Shown here one piece after another: positions 34,127 to 45,900 of a stretch of 64,000 nucleotides of DNA. How positions within the stretch are numbered: position 1 is the stretch's first letter; each line of letters opens with the position of its first letter. The notes beneath the pieces were generated by a model. The model worked only from the letters and a program-made list of their open reading frames with translations. It was not told the DNA's origin and searched no databases. Source of the stretch: Eumeta japonica (Eukaryota; Arthropoda; Insecta; Lepidoptera; Psychidae); contig BGZK01001262.1 in the NCBI GenBank assembly GCA_005406025.1, positions 62,001-126,000 of the forward strand. The letters are read 5' to 3'. Both the position numbers and the translations under genes were made by a program.

Positions 34127-34129
<3 letters not shown>

Positions 34130-34214
34130 CATATACATATAAGATAGAATCTGGCATGAAATATGCGTAGAAGTAGCAATATAACTATTTAGCGGCCTAA
34201 AATAAAATATTAAC

Positions 34215-34350
34215 ACTTGCTCAGGGGTTCGACATATCAATCCTCTCGAATCGATATTCAATTCTTTGGATAGAGTTCACAGTGGAAGAACAGATTCAAG
34301 GATCAGCGGTGGGTTGCATATTTACGCATGTTGCAGGCAAGTGTTTAATT
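34215..34350. repeat. MITE-related fragment, intergenic
   Basis: Shares the core (TCAATCCTCTCGAATCGATA, a GGATAG run, GGTGGGTTGCAT, GCATGTTGCAGGCAAG) with fragments at 51,190-51,300 and, reversed, 46,370-46,480. A partial relative of the foldback element. Confidence 0.5.
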
Positions 34351-34984
34351 ATGAATTTCCGTGAACTTACACCCCACATAATAAAATATCTTATCAGCGC
34401 AAATCGCATTATCATTCAATGTTGCCCCTATTGAATATTATATTATATAAAGTTGCAGTTTATAATTGCTCAACAAAATTGAACTCTTGACAACAAACTA
34501 AATGCTTTAAAACTGAAAACAGTATGTTAATAACCATTATAAAATTCCACTTCCTACCTCCCAGCTCTATCATCAGACCTTTGTCAATAAGCTTAATGTT
34601 AGACTCATCATAGCTAACTAAAAGAGCTCATATATTCTAAGCTTAAAATTGGTCACTATAGAAGTCCACTTTGCACCTTTTCGTTCTTCATCAACCCTAA
34701 TCATTAAACATAATGTATTGGATTCGTAATAGCAAATCAAAATAGTCTAAAACCCTAAGGGCTTACAAGTGATAGTAATATTTTTGTTTCTTCGTCAAAC
34801 ATCACCACTAAATATAAAGCAATGGACTCGTCTTAACAAATCAAAATAGTTTGAAACTCTAAGAGCTCACTTGTAGTCATTAACCTTTTCGTTTCTTCAG
34901 CTATTCTCTATTCCCGAATAAAACTAAAAGCAAACTAACACCAAACTATTTTTGAAAAGTACGAAAAAGATCATTATCAGAAAG

Positions 34985-35330
34985 CAAACAAGCTCCACAG
35001 AGTTTAACGAAACCCGGATTAACTAGCAATAAGTTGATGCTATGTGTATGGTGGGCTCGGAAGGGCATTATTCATTATGAGCTTTTACCGTTGGGTAAAA
35101 CCATTTATTTGGATCTCTCCTGTCAACATCTAACGAGATTCAAGCAAGAAGTAGAGTAAAAACGGCTAGAATTGATCATCAGAAAGAGCGTGGTTTTTCA
35201 TCATGATAACGCCAAACCACACACATCTTTATCCACGCGGCAAATATTGAGAGGGTTTGGTTGTGCATTATAAATGCATCAGCCACATATCCATAAACTT
35301 GCACCCTCAGATTTTCTACCTGTTTCGATG
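34985..35330 (+). mobile_element. Mariner transposase remnant, plus strand
   Basis: Reads SLTKPGLTSNKLMLCVWWARKGIIHYELLP through frameshifts, then VVFHHDNAKPHTSLSTRQIL and a decayed LAPSDF. HHDNA-x-PHTS and the LCVWW-x-KG block identify a mariner (D,D34D) transposase. Only the second half is present. Confidence 0.75.
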
Positions 35331-35727
35331 AATATTTGAAGGTATCCGGTTAAGGTAACTATGTTAATGACGTTATCTTTTTTGAAACATAATTATACAT
35401 AAAATTAATTAATATGTCCATGAATTCGATTCCCGCACGAGACAAACGTTTATTTATTTCATTAAAAATAAATTTTTGTGTTGAGTCTGGGTGCTTCTAT
35501 GTGTTATATGAATATATTTACAAAAAAATTAATACACATATCAATTGTGTGATACCCATAATACAAGCATCGTTGCTGTTTGGGTCCAGATGCTACTGTG
35601 TTTATGTTTGAAGTTATTATAATATTATATTATTTATTTATTACTTTTATTGTTCTAATTAAGGGTTATTTTATTTGCTTGAGCTTCTATTAAGTGTTTC
35701 CAAATTTTCTTTATTTTTATGTATATT

Positions 35728-35765
35728 GGGTTGGGAAAAAGTTTTTTCGTATTTTATATACAAAT
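35728..35765 (+). repeat. Mariner-like terminal repeat
   Basis: Sequence ttgggttgggaaaaagtttt resembles mariner terminal inverted repeats of the irritans type. The partner end was not found. Confidence 0.45.
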
Positions 35766-36589
35766 TTAGTATAAATTTTCATCATGTTTTATTTGCTTTT
35801 AATTAAGTATAATATATAACAATGACAATATTTATGATGTTATTTCCTTATTGACTGTTCGAGCTCGGCAACGTAACGATGATAAGGTTCCTTGGTCTGC
35901 TAACAAAATCCACAATGAATGACTAACGGGAAACATTGAATATGTATAACATTATAATGGTCGTAAGCTATTTATAACATTATAAATACTAAAGCACATT
36001 TGTTGGGACGTTTGTCACGCGCTGACGATGACTGGACGGATAACATCTTATGCGGAGATTGATTATGTCCTAGAATAGGATATAGGATAACTGTTATATT
36101 ATGTAATATGAATATATATCCACCAGTAGTAATGGTTATTCATTATCACCGAAATCGATTCCCAAGGGAAGACTCAGATCGTCATCGGGATGAATATTGC
36201 AATCGAGAGCGCGGCCGCGAGTGGTATTGCAGTCGATCGATCTAAACAAGCAATTCGTACTATATCCGCGGGGACTAAGCCGTGGTCATAATTGGATCAT
36301 AAAAAAAACGTAATTGCCAAATTTCAATTTACGCACAGCGAATTGGACAGGTAACGGTTATTGCAACATATAGATAAAACAACGACAATGCATCAATTTT
36401 ACTTATAACTTCCTAGGAACCACGAAACACTAATTTGGCAATCCTATTGACTGTTTTTCATTGATATTCTTGTAAGGAAGATTCTTCTGAATAATGAGCT
36501 TTGTCAAATATTATGGACGGTTATTACTTACGAATTCATTTGGGACATATTTTATATACAATTATGTCTCGACAAAGTTAACGTCACAA

Positions 36590-37400
36590 ATATAATTATA
36601 TGGTGGATGCATTAACACTTCCCAACCAAACCCTCTCAATATTTGCTGAGTGGCTAAAGATGTGTGTGATCTGGCGTTATCATCGTCAAAAGAATACCCT
36701 TTCTGTTGATCAATTCCGACCGTTTTTTCTTTACTTCTTGCTTGAGTCTGATTTGCCAACAGGCTGAAAAGATAGGAATTGATGATTTTTCCCGTCGATA
36801 AAAGCTCATAATGAATAATGCCCTTTCAATCCCACATAGCACCAACTTATTACGAGTTAATCCAGGTTTCGCTATAGTCTTAATAAAGTGGAGCTTGCTT
36901 GCATTTAACCATGATCTATTTTGCGCAATCTTGTCGAAGGTAATCAAGTATTCATCATTGGTAAATCTTTCCGAAAAAGGTTCGGTTTCATTACATTTCA
37001 ATAGAGAATATAAATGAGTATACGATTTATGAGATTTCTTTCAGTGAGCTCGTGTGGCATACAAGTATCAAGCTATTTTGTATATCCAACTTTTTCGAAT
37101 GGATCAATACTGTATTGTCAATCAATCAATCAATCACAACTCTTTAGCTATGTTGTAATAACTAATGTACCGACCTTGCTCTACTTTTTCAAAAATTGCA
37201 TTGTCTTTATCTGTAATAGATCAACTAGAGCGAGGTTCGTCTTTGACATCAAAATTAAAGGACTGAAAACGATAGAACCAGTTTTGTGCTACTCTTAGCG
37301 ACACTGTATTAGTTCCATAAACGTCGCAATTTTTTTGCAACTTGTGTCGCAATTTTACCTTTTGTTATGAAACTTAAAAATGTATTGAATTTCCACGTTA
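36590..37400 (-). mobile_element. Mariner transposase remnant, minus strand
   Basis: Longer decayed copy: N-terminal helix-turn-helix part around 37,100-37,400 with frameshifts (FDVKDEPR-like text), then SLLKCNETEPFSERFTNDEY, TIAKPGLTRNKLVLC, INRKGILL, DDNARSHTSLATQQIL and LRGFGWEVLMHPPY, after which it is cut short. Belongs to the same mariner group as the plus-strand remnant 1.3 kb away. Confidence 0.8.
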
Positions 37401-38382
37401 GATTCACTCGTTTTGGTGACCAAAAAAACAATAGGTAAATGGCGAAACACCGTTTTTTATAATAATTTAGTAATAATGGTTTTTTGATTAAATAAATTTA
37501 CAATACTCAGGAGTTTACAAAAAGTGCTAAACGTATTATAATAGATCGTATTTTAAAGTATTTCGACTTCTATCTGCCCCACACTGGGTAGCGCCTATCC
37601 TGTGGCTTGCAAGTCAGAAAGTTGTTCCGAATTATTTCTTTGAACCGGAACTATGTCGTGTTTTTACACTTTACATTTCCTTACCAGTAGTTTTATGAAA
37701 ACTATTTCGTATGACCATAATTCATCAAAGATCAAGTACTGAATTACATGTTTTGTTTTGCCGAAGGTGGAGTTTTTGATGTCGCAGACACTGCCTATCC
37801 GATTATATACAAAAGAGTACGTGGATTGTACTTTTTATTTTTTTAAAAAGGTTTTCTATTTAACGGTATCGAAACTAGCAAGATGTAAATCACTGCAACT
37901 TTTTACTTATAAAATACTTCTGTAACATTTTGCAGTAAATATTATCTGTTTGATGAGCGGACAGTCCGTAACTATTTCAAAGTTTTTGTCAATATGGACG
38001 TTTCCACTTTTGGATATCACTATTTTTGTATAAATCATTTACTGTATTTTTATAACTATTGATACGCAATTAATAATTATTTTAAATTAAGTATGCACCG
38101 ACAGGAATTATTTGGACATCGTAATTCATTATTGTAAATATTTACTTTAAATTTCTTCTATACTATTAATGATTGATATAATAACAATAAAATGCCAGCA
38201 GATTTTCTAAGTCGTTGGAGTCCCTTTTCTGATTGCAATATATTTTACAGGCCAAAAATCACGAGCCATGGCTACATGGAAATTTTAATGAGGCAGAAAA
38301 AATCTGTCTTATTATCGAAAAAGATATTCATATTTAAATATACTTGCAATAATTTGTATTTAAAAATTTAAGAAGGGCTTAC

Positions 38383-38475
38383 ACCCGCATAGTCTGATGG
38401 CCAGTCGGTTGCGGCAGGCGCGTGCGCACAGGGCCGCGCTGTACGCCTGCGTCAGCGCCGACGTCACGAATGGAG
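38383..38475 (-). CDS. Possible DEG/ENaC (pickpocket-type) channel exon
   Basis: GC-rich patch in AT-rich DNA. Reads TPFVTSALTQAYSAALCARA then CRNRLAIRLCGC-x-PF before a GTAAGC donor. The Y...C...C...LCGC-x-PF pattern resembles the extracellular Cys motif of insect pickpocket subunits. The acceptor is uncertain (a weak one at 38,447 or further out) and no neighbouring exon could be confirmed, so it may be an isolated relic. Confidence 0.35.
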
Positions 38476-39061
38476 TTGGTGTTAGCTCGTTATTTTAAAA
38501 GTCATATTAGATTACTTATGCATTACTGATTTAAAAATAAATATCGATATTCTTGTATGTTTATCATTCTAATTTTTATACGTTATAAAAATGAATAATA
38601 GGGTATAATTTACTTTTAGATTTAATTTCACTCACAATTAAAAAAAAAATAAGTGCAAATTGTGGATAAATATTTTCTTTTATTTTGGCACGATAAATCA
38701 GGCATCGGTTGACGATGACCCACTGTGTATTGAAGAACATAAATGTAATTAAAATCGAAAAATGTGATTTACAAATTCTGCGGAGCGATATTAATAATAA
38801 GAAAATATATCGTTTGCATTTTCGTATTTTCATATAAAAATCCATCAAATACTCAGCGAACGTATCAACTAATTGAGCTAAACAGAAAGATTTAAAACAT
38901 TATTGCCGTCCTTGTTTTATCTAACAATGGGACGTTCTTCCTTCGCATGAAAAGAATATCGCATATTTTACTCAGACATTTTGTTTTATTTATTGAATTG
39001 TATAGATCAGATTAAAAATGTGAAAAATTCTTATCCACTACAAGAAATTTCTTTTCTGGTT

Positions 39062-39353
39062 TGAAAGATATCCAAATTTAGAGCGTTATCCGGATCACAG
39101 CGTGTTTGTTAATGTGCACCGTTCACTTACGGAGGGCGGCCATTCCCCGAACCAAATACGGGCTGGAGGTAGACCTAGCTTTCCTTACGAGGAAGAAGTG
39201 TTGCAAGAGGTCGCAGATGACCCAAGTATTTCCGTTCGTGGTATTGAAGAAAGAACGGGAATACCCAAAAGTACAGCACATCGTATTTTACAAAGAGCCG
39301 AAGTACATCCGTTTCACGTACAATACGTATACGTAAAATACGCCACATTTTAA
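39062..39353 (+). mobile_element. Helix-turn-helix transposase N-terminal fragment
   Basis: Open frame with VNVHRSLTEGGHSPNQIRAG, then EVLQEVADDPSISVRGIEER and GIPKSTAHRILQRAEVHPFH. This matches the paired helix-turn-helix region seen in mariner/DUF4817-type insect transposon proteins (GR-x-S, then TG-x-x-x-STAHRIL). The catalytic part is absent. Confidence 0.55.
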
Positions 39354-39774
39354 TGTATGCTCAGTCATAAATTTTAAAGCAACTTGACTTCAAGAGTATA
39401 CACATAAACAAACAGACACACACTTAAATCTATGCGTAAGGGTTTTCAAACGCTTACGAAAACTATAATAACAAAGAATGAGGAAAAACAAAGATCTTGT
39501 AAGACGTAGACTCGTTGGCCCGATCCATTCCTGAATTTTCTATGAGATTGAAAAAGCTATCCAACCGATATTCCCATTGACAATAATCCCATTGGGATGA
39601 TCATGCGGCGAATCTTTTAATGGTTTGCAGGACACCTTTCTTCACGAAATGTAATTTATTGAGATATGCTTCGCTGGGCGTAAAATAATATATATAAATA
39701 TTTTTTTTTTATGATTCAGATATGCCTATGATTTTTCTTGCGTGTGCATGAATACCTTCATTTTTAATATTAGC

Positions 39775-39900
39775 CGTTCTCGTTGTCAATTCTGCTCCCG
39801 ACCTCAGTCCTGTTCAATCCTACGATCCTCGGTCAATTCTAGTTCCATTATTAGGTCCGACCCCAGTTCCGCTATTCCATATTTCTAGTTTTGATTCCAG
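39775..39900 (+). repeat. Degenerate GTCC/TTC-type minisatellite patch
   Basis: Short imperfect units such as gctcccgacctcagtcctgt and GTTCCATTATTAGGTCCGACC resemble the array at 41,875-42,370. Confidence 0.4.
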
Positions 39901-41577
39901 TTTTTGTTTCTTCTTAGCCATGGGTTTTAGTAGTAACACTATCATTTTTACTGGTATTTGTACATTTTCTGCATAAAATGTAATCTTGTTATGTATTATA
40001 ATATAAATTCATTAAGTTAATATTACTCGTACATTATATTTGAGAACATAATCTACCTTTGTGCTAAATTTGATTACAATCCGTCCGTATGACAAACATC
40101 TATTCAAACGTAGTTTTACGTTAAATGATATAATCTTACTAAATTAATGATCATATCATAAAGAAATGTTAAAATTTATTAAATTAAATTTTCGCCAATG
40201 TCCAGCTTGTAACGCACACAAAACACGTTCAATTTCATGTCGACAAGAAACCGCTGTACACAGAATTGTCGTACTGCAAAACCACAATAAATCGCGTTGT
40301 CAATTTTGACAACACTTTCGTAATAAGAACGTTTTTGCTTCATCAAAATTCGTCGATAGCATGTCGATGACCATAGTAAAACTAAAATACGTAATAGAGT
40401 TAATTGAACTAATTTTTTTTAATATATTACTTTATCGAAATGTCAAAGTGTAGACATAGCGTCGACGAGTTACAGACACGAGAACTAGAATACTTGAGTG
40501 TGATATTACGTAATAAAGCTATTAGTCGTCGAAAATACTGAGCAGCAACCGCGATAATCAAAGTTTACAACTTACCAAACTTCAACGTGGGCCCAATCGC
40601 TTCGGATGGTCTTAAATGACGCGGTTGTAAACTATTATTTTGACGTAGCGTAGCGCCCCGCAACTTGAGCACACCACGATATTGCATACTACTAAAACAC
40701 TTTATTTGCTTATTTTTAAAGATCGTATGCGACAAAATATTTTTTTCGTTTAAAATGAAAACTAGAATTGATTTCCATTAACTCTACTGGTACTTTGAAT
40801 TGTTTATATGTATTAATATAAATACTTGAAAAATTTGGAGCTTTAAGTCAGTCCCATTTGCATATAAGGTTTAAATCTCTATTTTAAAAGACGTAGTTTT
40901 GATATTTTCTTCTCTGTTATGAAAATTCATAAATCGTACAATAGTAGCCGGTAAATTAAAGTCAATAACATGAATAATCTGGTCACCAAAGCTCACTTTC
41001 ACGTGTTTTGTAACTTTTGAGAAAGTCGAGATCTTCACGACTAAAATTTCAAATTCTTCACCTCAAAGGGTCTGATAGATGTGGTTGATTTAAGAAGCAT
41101 AATTTTAACGTAAACAACCTCATCCTAATATATTTTTTGTCTTTCCCTGACCCAATATTTTTTTTTTGCAAAGTTTAAACGAATTCGATTCTCGAGCTCT
41201 TTAAAATTCAAATTTTATCCACCCCTATCTTTTGAATTAATTTAGCTCGTAATCATATATTCGACTTTTTTCCGATATATCACATTTCTTTTTTTCAGTA
41301 AATACATTTACCGTTTTACTTACACGCTCTGAATATAAAATCTTTAACTATTGCATGTTATTTTAGCAGTGATAAGCTTATTTAAAACTTATCTTCTATC
41401 GTAGTTACAATGACCTTTCCACTTCAAACTCGACCCACAGTCGTATGAAACGAAATCAAATAACAAGAACCGATAAGTATCAAATGGCGTCAAATATATA
41501 ATATCCATTGAGTGAAGGTATCGGACGTTTCGCTAAAGTCTAAATACAAATCAAAGGTGTGGTCACCGCAGACATCA

Positions 41578-41600
41578 AGTTATATATTTATATATAGTAC
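41578..41600 (+). promoter_or_regulatory. TATA-like AT run upstream of the transferrin start
   Basis: An A/T run containing tatatatttatatatag lies 16-38 bp before the ATG. It could be a TATA element giving a very short leader, or simple AT-richness; no other promoter evidence was seen. Confidence 0.3.
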
Positions 41601-41615
41601 ATAGTCGCGGTCGGT

Positions 41616-41685
41616 ATGGTCATGATCGCGAAACTGACGTTCGTGATCTCTGTCATCACGGTCACGACGGCACGGAGAGATTTCT
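41616..41685 (+). CDS. Transferrin exon 1: signal peptide
   Basis: 70 bp, ATG followed by 22 codons and one base; donor GTAAGT. Hydrophobic core FVISVITVTTA, likely cleaved before RRDF. The leftover T joins AC of exon 2 to give Tyr, confirming the frame. Confidence 0.8.
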
Positions 41686-42888
41686 GTAAGTATTAGATGT
41701 TTCAACTCATGAATCGGGATCTTGTTTGAGATCTACGTATACTTTTAATTTTCTTGTGAGCTGTTAAAAAAATTCTTTACCCTTTATCCGTTATACATAC
41801 ATATACTTACTGCCGCTCAAGTGAATGTAAAATGAATTCCTTCATCTTATATATCGACCGACTAGTTCTTAATTACAATTCCGCTCCCTATCCTGTTCTC
41901 GGTTCAAGACTCGGTCCTGTTCTCGGTTCAAGTCCCGGTGCTGTTCTCAGTTCAAGTGTAAATCCAGTCCTAGGTTCAAGTCCAAATCTTGTTCTCAGTT
42001 CAAATCCCAGTCCTTTTGTCATTTCAAGTTTCGTTCCTGTTCTCAGTTTAAGTACAAATCCTGTTCTCAGTTCAAGTCCCGGTCCTATTCCCGATATCAA
42101 TTCGCCTCATTCTCGATTCTGATCGTAGTGGTCCCGCTTTTGATTACGAGGGCGGACTCTAAGTGGACTATGATTCTAGTCCCTCTCTGAATTTTAACTT
42201 TAGTAGTGCGCCTTCTTCCGGTTCCATTCAAGCTCTTAATTCTAATTTTAGTCCCATATTCGATTGCGGCCTTGGTCCCATTAACGATTTTGATCTCTCT
42301 CGGTCTTGACTTTCAATTCTGCCATTTGCGATTTCAACTTCGCTACCATTCCCGGTTCCAATTTGGATGGGGCTAGTATGAAAATATAGTAAAGCTATAT
42401 TATTCAAAGATGGTATAGCTTTCTATAAGTGGAAGAATTTTTAGAATCTGTATCGTGAAATGGATAATAATCTATATTAATCAGACAGCATTTTATTCAT
42501 GAAATAGGGTTCAATAGTTTGGTCTAGTATTACCAACACGCATACGAAATCGGGGACAGTTATTAGGTCTTTTCTTTTTAAAAAACCTTCTCGTTTGCAA
42601 GCGTAACATTTCGACAATTTTATAGTAATAGGACGAATAATTTAGGCACGTAAAGAAGATGAACAAATTATACACATTTTTTTACATCTAACAATCGCAC
42701 TCCTCTTCACCTAATTGCGATATACATATCTCGAAATTTGGAATATAGCCTGTAGAGTTAACTGTTTTAAATATTTTTGTGTTATGCAATTATACCCTTT
42801 TTTTCTTAATTGGCACAAAAACCATTTTCTTCTTTTTCAAGAGACACACACATAACCTTGTTTAACGTTAAAAAATTTCAATACATAC

Positions 42889-42945
<57 letters not shown>

Positions 42946-45900
42946 ATACTAGTGTTTCGCCCACGGCTTCTCACGAGGGACATAGAATATGTTCTCCGTC
43001 TCTTGATATCAAGATCTCTCTGTCCATTACAACTACAATACCGATTCTGTCACATCCTGAATTCCAAACACGAAATAAATTTAATATAAGATACGTATTA
43101 TCCGATTTCATTAAACGTTTCTTTAACTGTTTCTAATTATCTTCTTAATTATTCCTCGTTTTAATTTTCAGACCGTATATGCACAACTCTCAAGTATTTA
43201 TCCACTTGCATGGCTTTGGAAAGGGACATCGGCACAATCCGCTGCGTCATTGCTACAAGCAAGTAAGTTGTCTGTTTACGTTCGCTTACAGCCAAAACTA
43301 CCAAAAACGGTCTCGCTCGTGCGGAAATAATATTTAGAAGGTCAATCCCAATCGCTATTTCGATTCTTAATCCAGATTCCATTTCAAATTTAAATCCATA
43401 TTTCTGATACTGAACTCGATCCTTGTATCCTGATGCTGCTTTCGTCGGGAGCTCCATCCGCTTGAAAATTGAATGAATTATTGTTTTCAGCTTTGGTCTC
43501 TATCTTTATACTTTACATAACTATACAGCTGTTAGTTAAAATAACTGTTTTGTCAATTTAAAGCAATATACGCCTGAAAAACAACTTTTTTCTTGTTCGA
43601 TCTATGCCTTCTTTAATTGTTACGTTTCAAAAAATAACTAGACGCTTGGAGATTTCATCCTCCATGTTGACCCATTATTGTATGGAAACCGCTATTGACC
43701 GACCAACGTCTAACTATTTTTACTAAAACAATGAGCAAGTGACTTAATTCGATTTCAAAACTTACTGGTTATTTTAGTGTTTTTGGACCGCATCCTAAAG
43801 TTCCGTATATTCGCTCTAATGTTACTTGAATTAGTTACTTGACTCCTTTAAATTTTTATTTCATCTGTTTATTCAAAAATGCTCACAGAACTCAAGTATT
43901 TATCGTTATAATTTGCACGCCTTTGACCAACCAACCGTTGGTCCTTAAAAAGATACAATGACTTGACTTTTCAATGAATAAAACACTTTCTTTAAGACAT
44001 TTTCTCAAGTGCATTTCACAAACTAAATGCGAATAAAAAATGCATACACAGTATACTGAACTTATGTTTTTTCTGATTTCTCCTAGCCTGGAATGCGCTT
44101 TCAAGCTAACGACAGACGAAGCGCAAATAGGGGTCTTCTCGGAAGAAGAAATGATGTTACTGGCGCAGATGCAGCCCGACGCGTATCATGCCGTAGCCAG
44201 CATTAGAGACGATAAAAGCAAAGGTGATTTAATAGACAAAACCATCGATTACCCTTAGCAATATAGGCGCAATGTTTTTATTGGTGTTTTTTTTTCTATT
44301 TAAAAAAAATATAAACCCAAATAATGCACAAAATACTTCACTAACGCAAATCGACTAAGCAAATCTAGCGATATTGCATTAAATGTTAGATAATGACAAA
44401 AATTCTAACACAAAGTTAAATTAAGAAAAAAAGGATAAATAAAACTATATTATCGTAAACAAATTATCGCAACCAAAAAAAACAACAGAAAATTAAAAAT
44501 GAATGCAAAAGACAGATAAACACTAAAATTTAAGCATGACATTAACTTAAATGCCAACATAGCAAACTAACCAAAACCGGAGAGCTGAAGTGTGTCTGGT
44601 ATACCAGTTATGTATTATAGGTATGTTTGCTATCGTGCAATCTACTAAATTCTACAGACAAATATAGTTATAAAATTCATTAATTACTTAATAGCCGAAA
44701 AATTGCAAATGACAAATAATTTAAGAAATGTGTAGGTACAATTTTTTATTAGATTTATAATGGTAAAAACATATGCGGTTTAGCGGAGAGTAGAAGATCA
44801 TAATCGCCCATAGACAATCGCCCAAAGTAATTGCCAGGACGTTGCCGATCCTTTAAACAGTAGTACGTCTTTTCATGTAAACCCTCTTGTCGAAGTTCAT
44901 ACCGCTGATGGTAAATCATTCTAAAGTTTGACTCTATCTGACAGAAAATTAGACATAAAGCTGACAATTATAGAACGCCAGTCATCAAAATGGTGCTGAT
45001 GATATTTCCGAAAAAGCGAAAGATGACGTTACTACAGCATTGCTCGATAATAAATGCGATCTAGAATCAAAAATTGACATTAACGTAACCCAGACTAGAA
45101 GTGACAACAGTACTCTAGATGAGGTCGTACTTGTGCCTTATAAATAAGAGACGATGATCTGGCTTGGAGTACTGTCGCACTCTATTGAACATTGTTAACT
45201 TTTTACAAGCTAATTTTACTTTACTCTTTAAATGATTGCGAAAATGAATGATGTTCGGTATGTCGACACTAAGATTTCCGATACTTGATATGGCATAAAA
45301 AGAAGCACTTCCAACGAGAAAAGAAGGAAGAAAAGAACTTTTAGGTTATGACCTAATTCTCTTGCTTAGAAATTGAACATATATTGTCAATTGTTACCTT
45401 GAAGCTTTATCCTGTGAATAAACTGCCAATCCATCTACATAATTTCTCGAAAATCCTATAAGAAGAAAGTTTCAATAGAAGAGCTTGGTGATAACTTTAT
45501 CAAAGGCTTTCCCTACATCCTAATTAACAGTTACATGCAAACTAACAATTTTCTCCTTTTTCTAAGCCTTCTACTTACTTTTGATTACCTCAGTCTAACG
45601 ATAAGTTAATAAAGTGAAAATATCACCCGCTGAACGGCCACTTTAATAGCCGTACTAGCAGTTTTTAATCAACCGGTGATCTTTTGAGTAGTCCCCTAAG
45701 CTAGCGGTTGAGAATAGTTTCTATTATTTCAGGGAACAAGGTGATTACTATAGGACTGTAATTGGAAGTAGCTAATCGTTCGCCTTTCTTAGGGGTAGAG
45801 TTCACTAAAGCGGTCTTAGAGGAAACCAGGACTATTCCGAAAAAGTAAAATTGATGAAACTGACGCACTGAAAGTGATATAAAATCACAAGAATACATAT

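Larger units (their letters stand above)
33779..41577. other. Intergenic region between protease and transferrin genes
   Basis: Mostly AT-rich and transposon-derived: a TA run (34,091-34,126), two mariner remnants, a mariner-end-like sequence (35,728), a channel-like exon (38,383-38,475), a helix-turn-helix transposase fragment and a degenerate minisatellite patch (39,775-39,900). No complete gene recognised; 40,000-41,577 shows nothing I can name. Confidence 0.6.

Noticed and set aside
40200..40330. Stretch with AACACGTTCAATTTCATGTCG and nearby short frames
   Set aside because: Scanned on both strands; no domain, splice pair or repeat partner found.
41832..42122. 96-codon plus-strand repeat protein and its minus-strand mirror
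   Set aside because: Period of 24 bp keeps frames open by chance; lies within the transferrin intron, without splice or homology support.
43172..43262. Alternative frame of transferrin exon 2 reading YMHNSQVFIHLHGFGKGHRH
   Set aside because: Attractive peptide, but its phase does not join either neighbouring exon; the frame with RICTTLKYLSTC fits both and matches the family.
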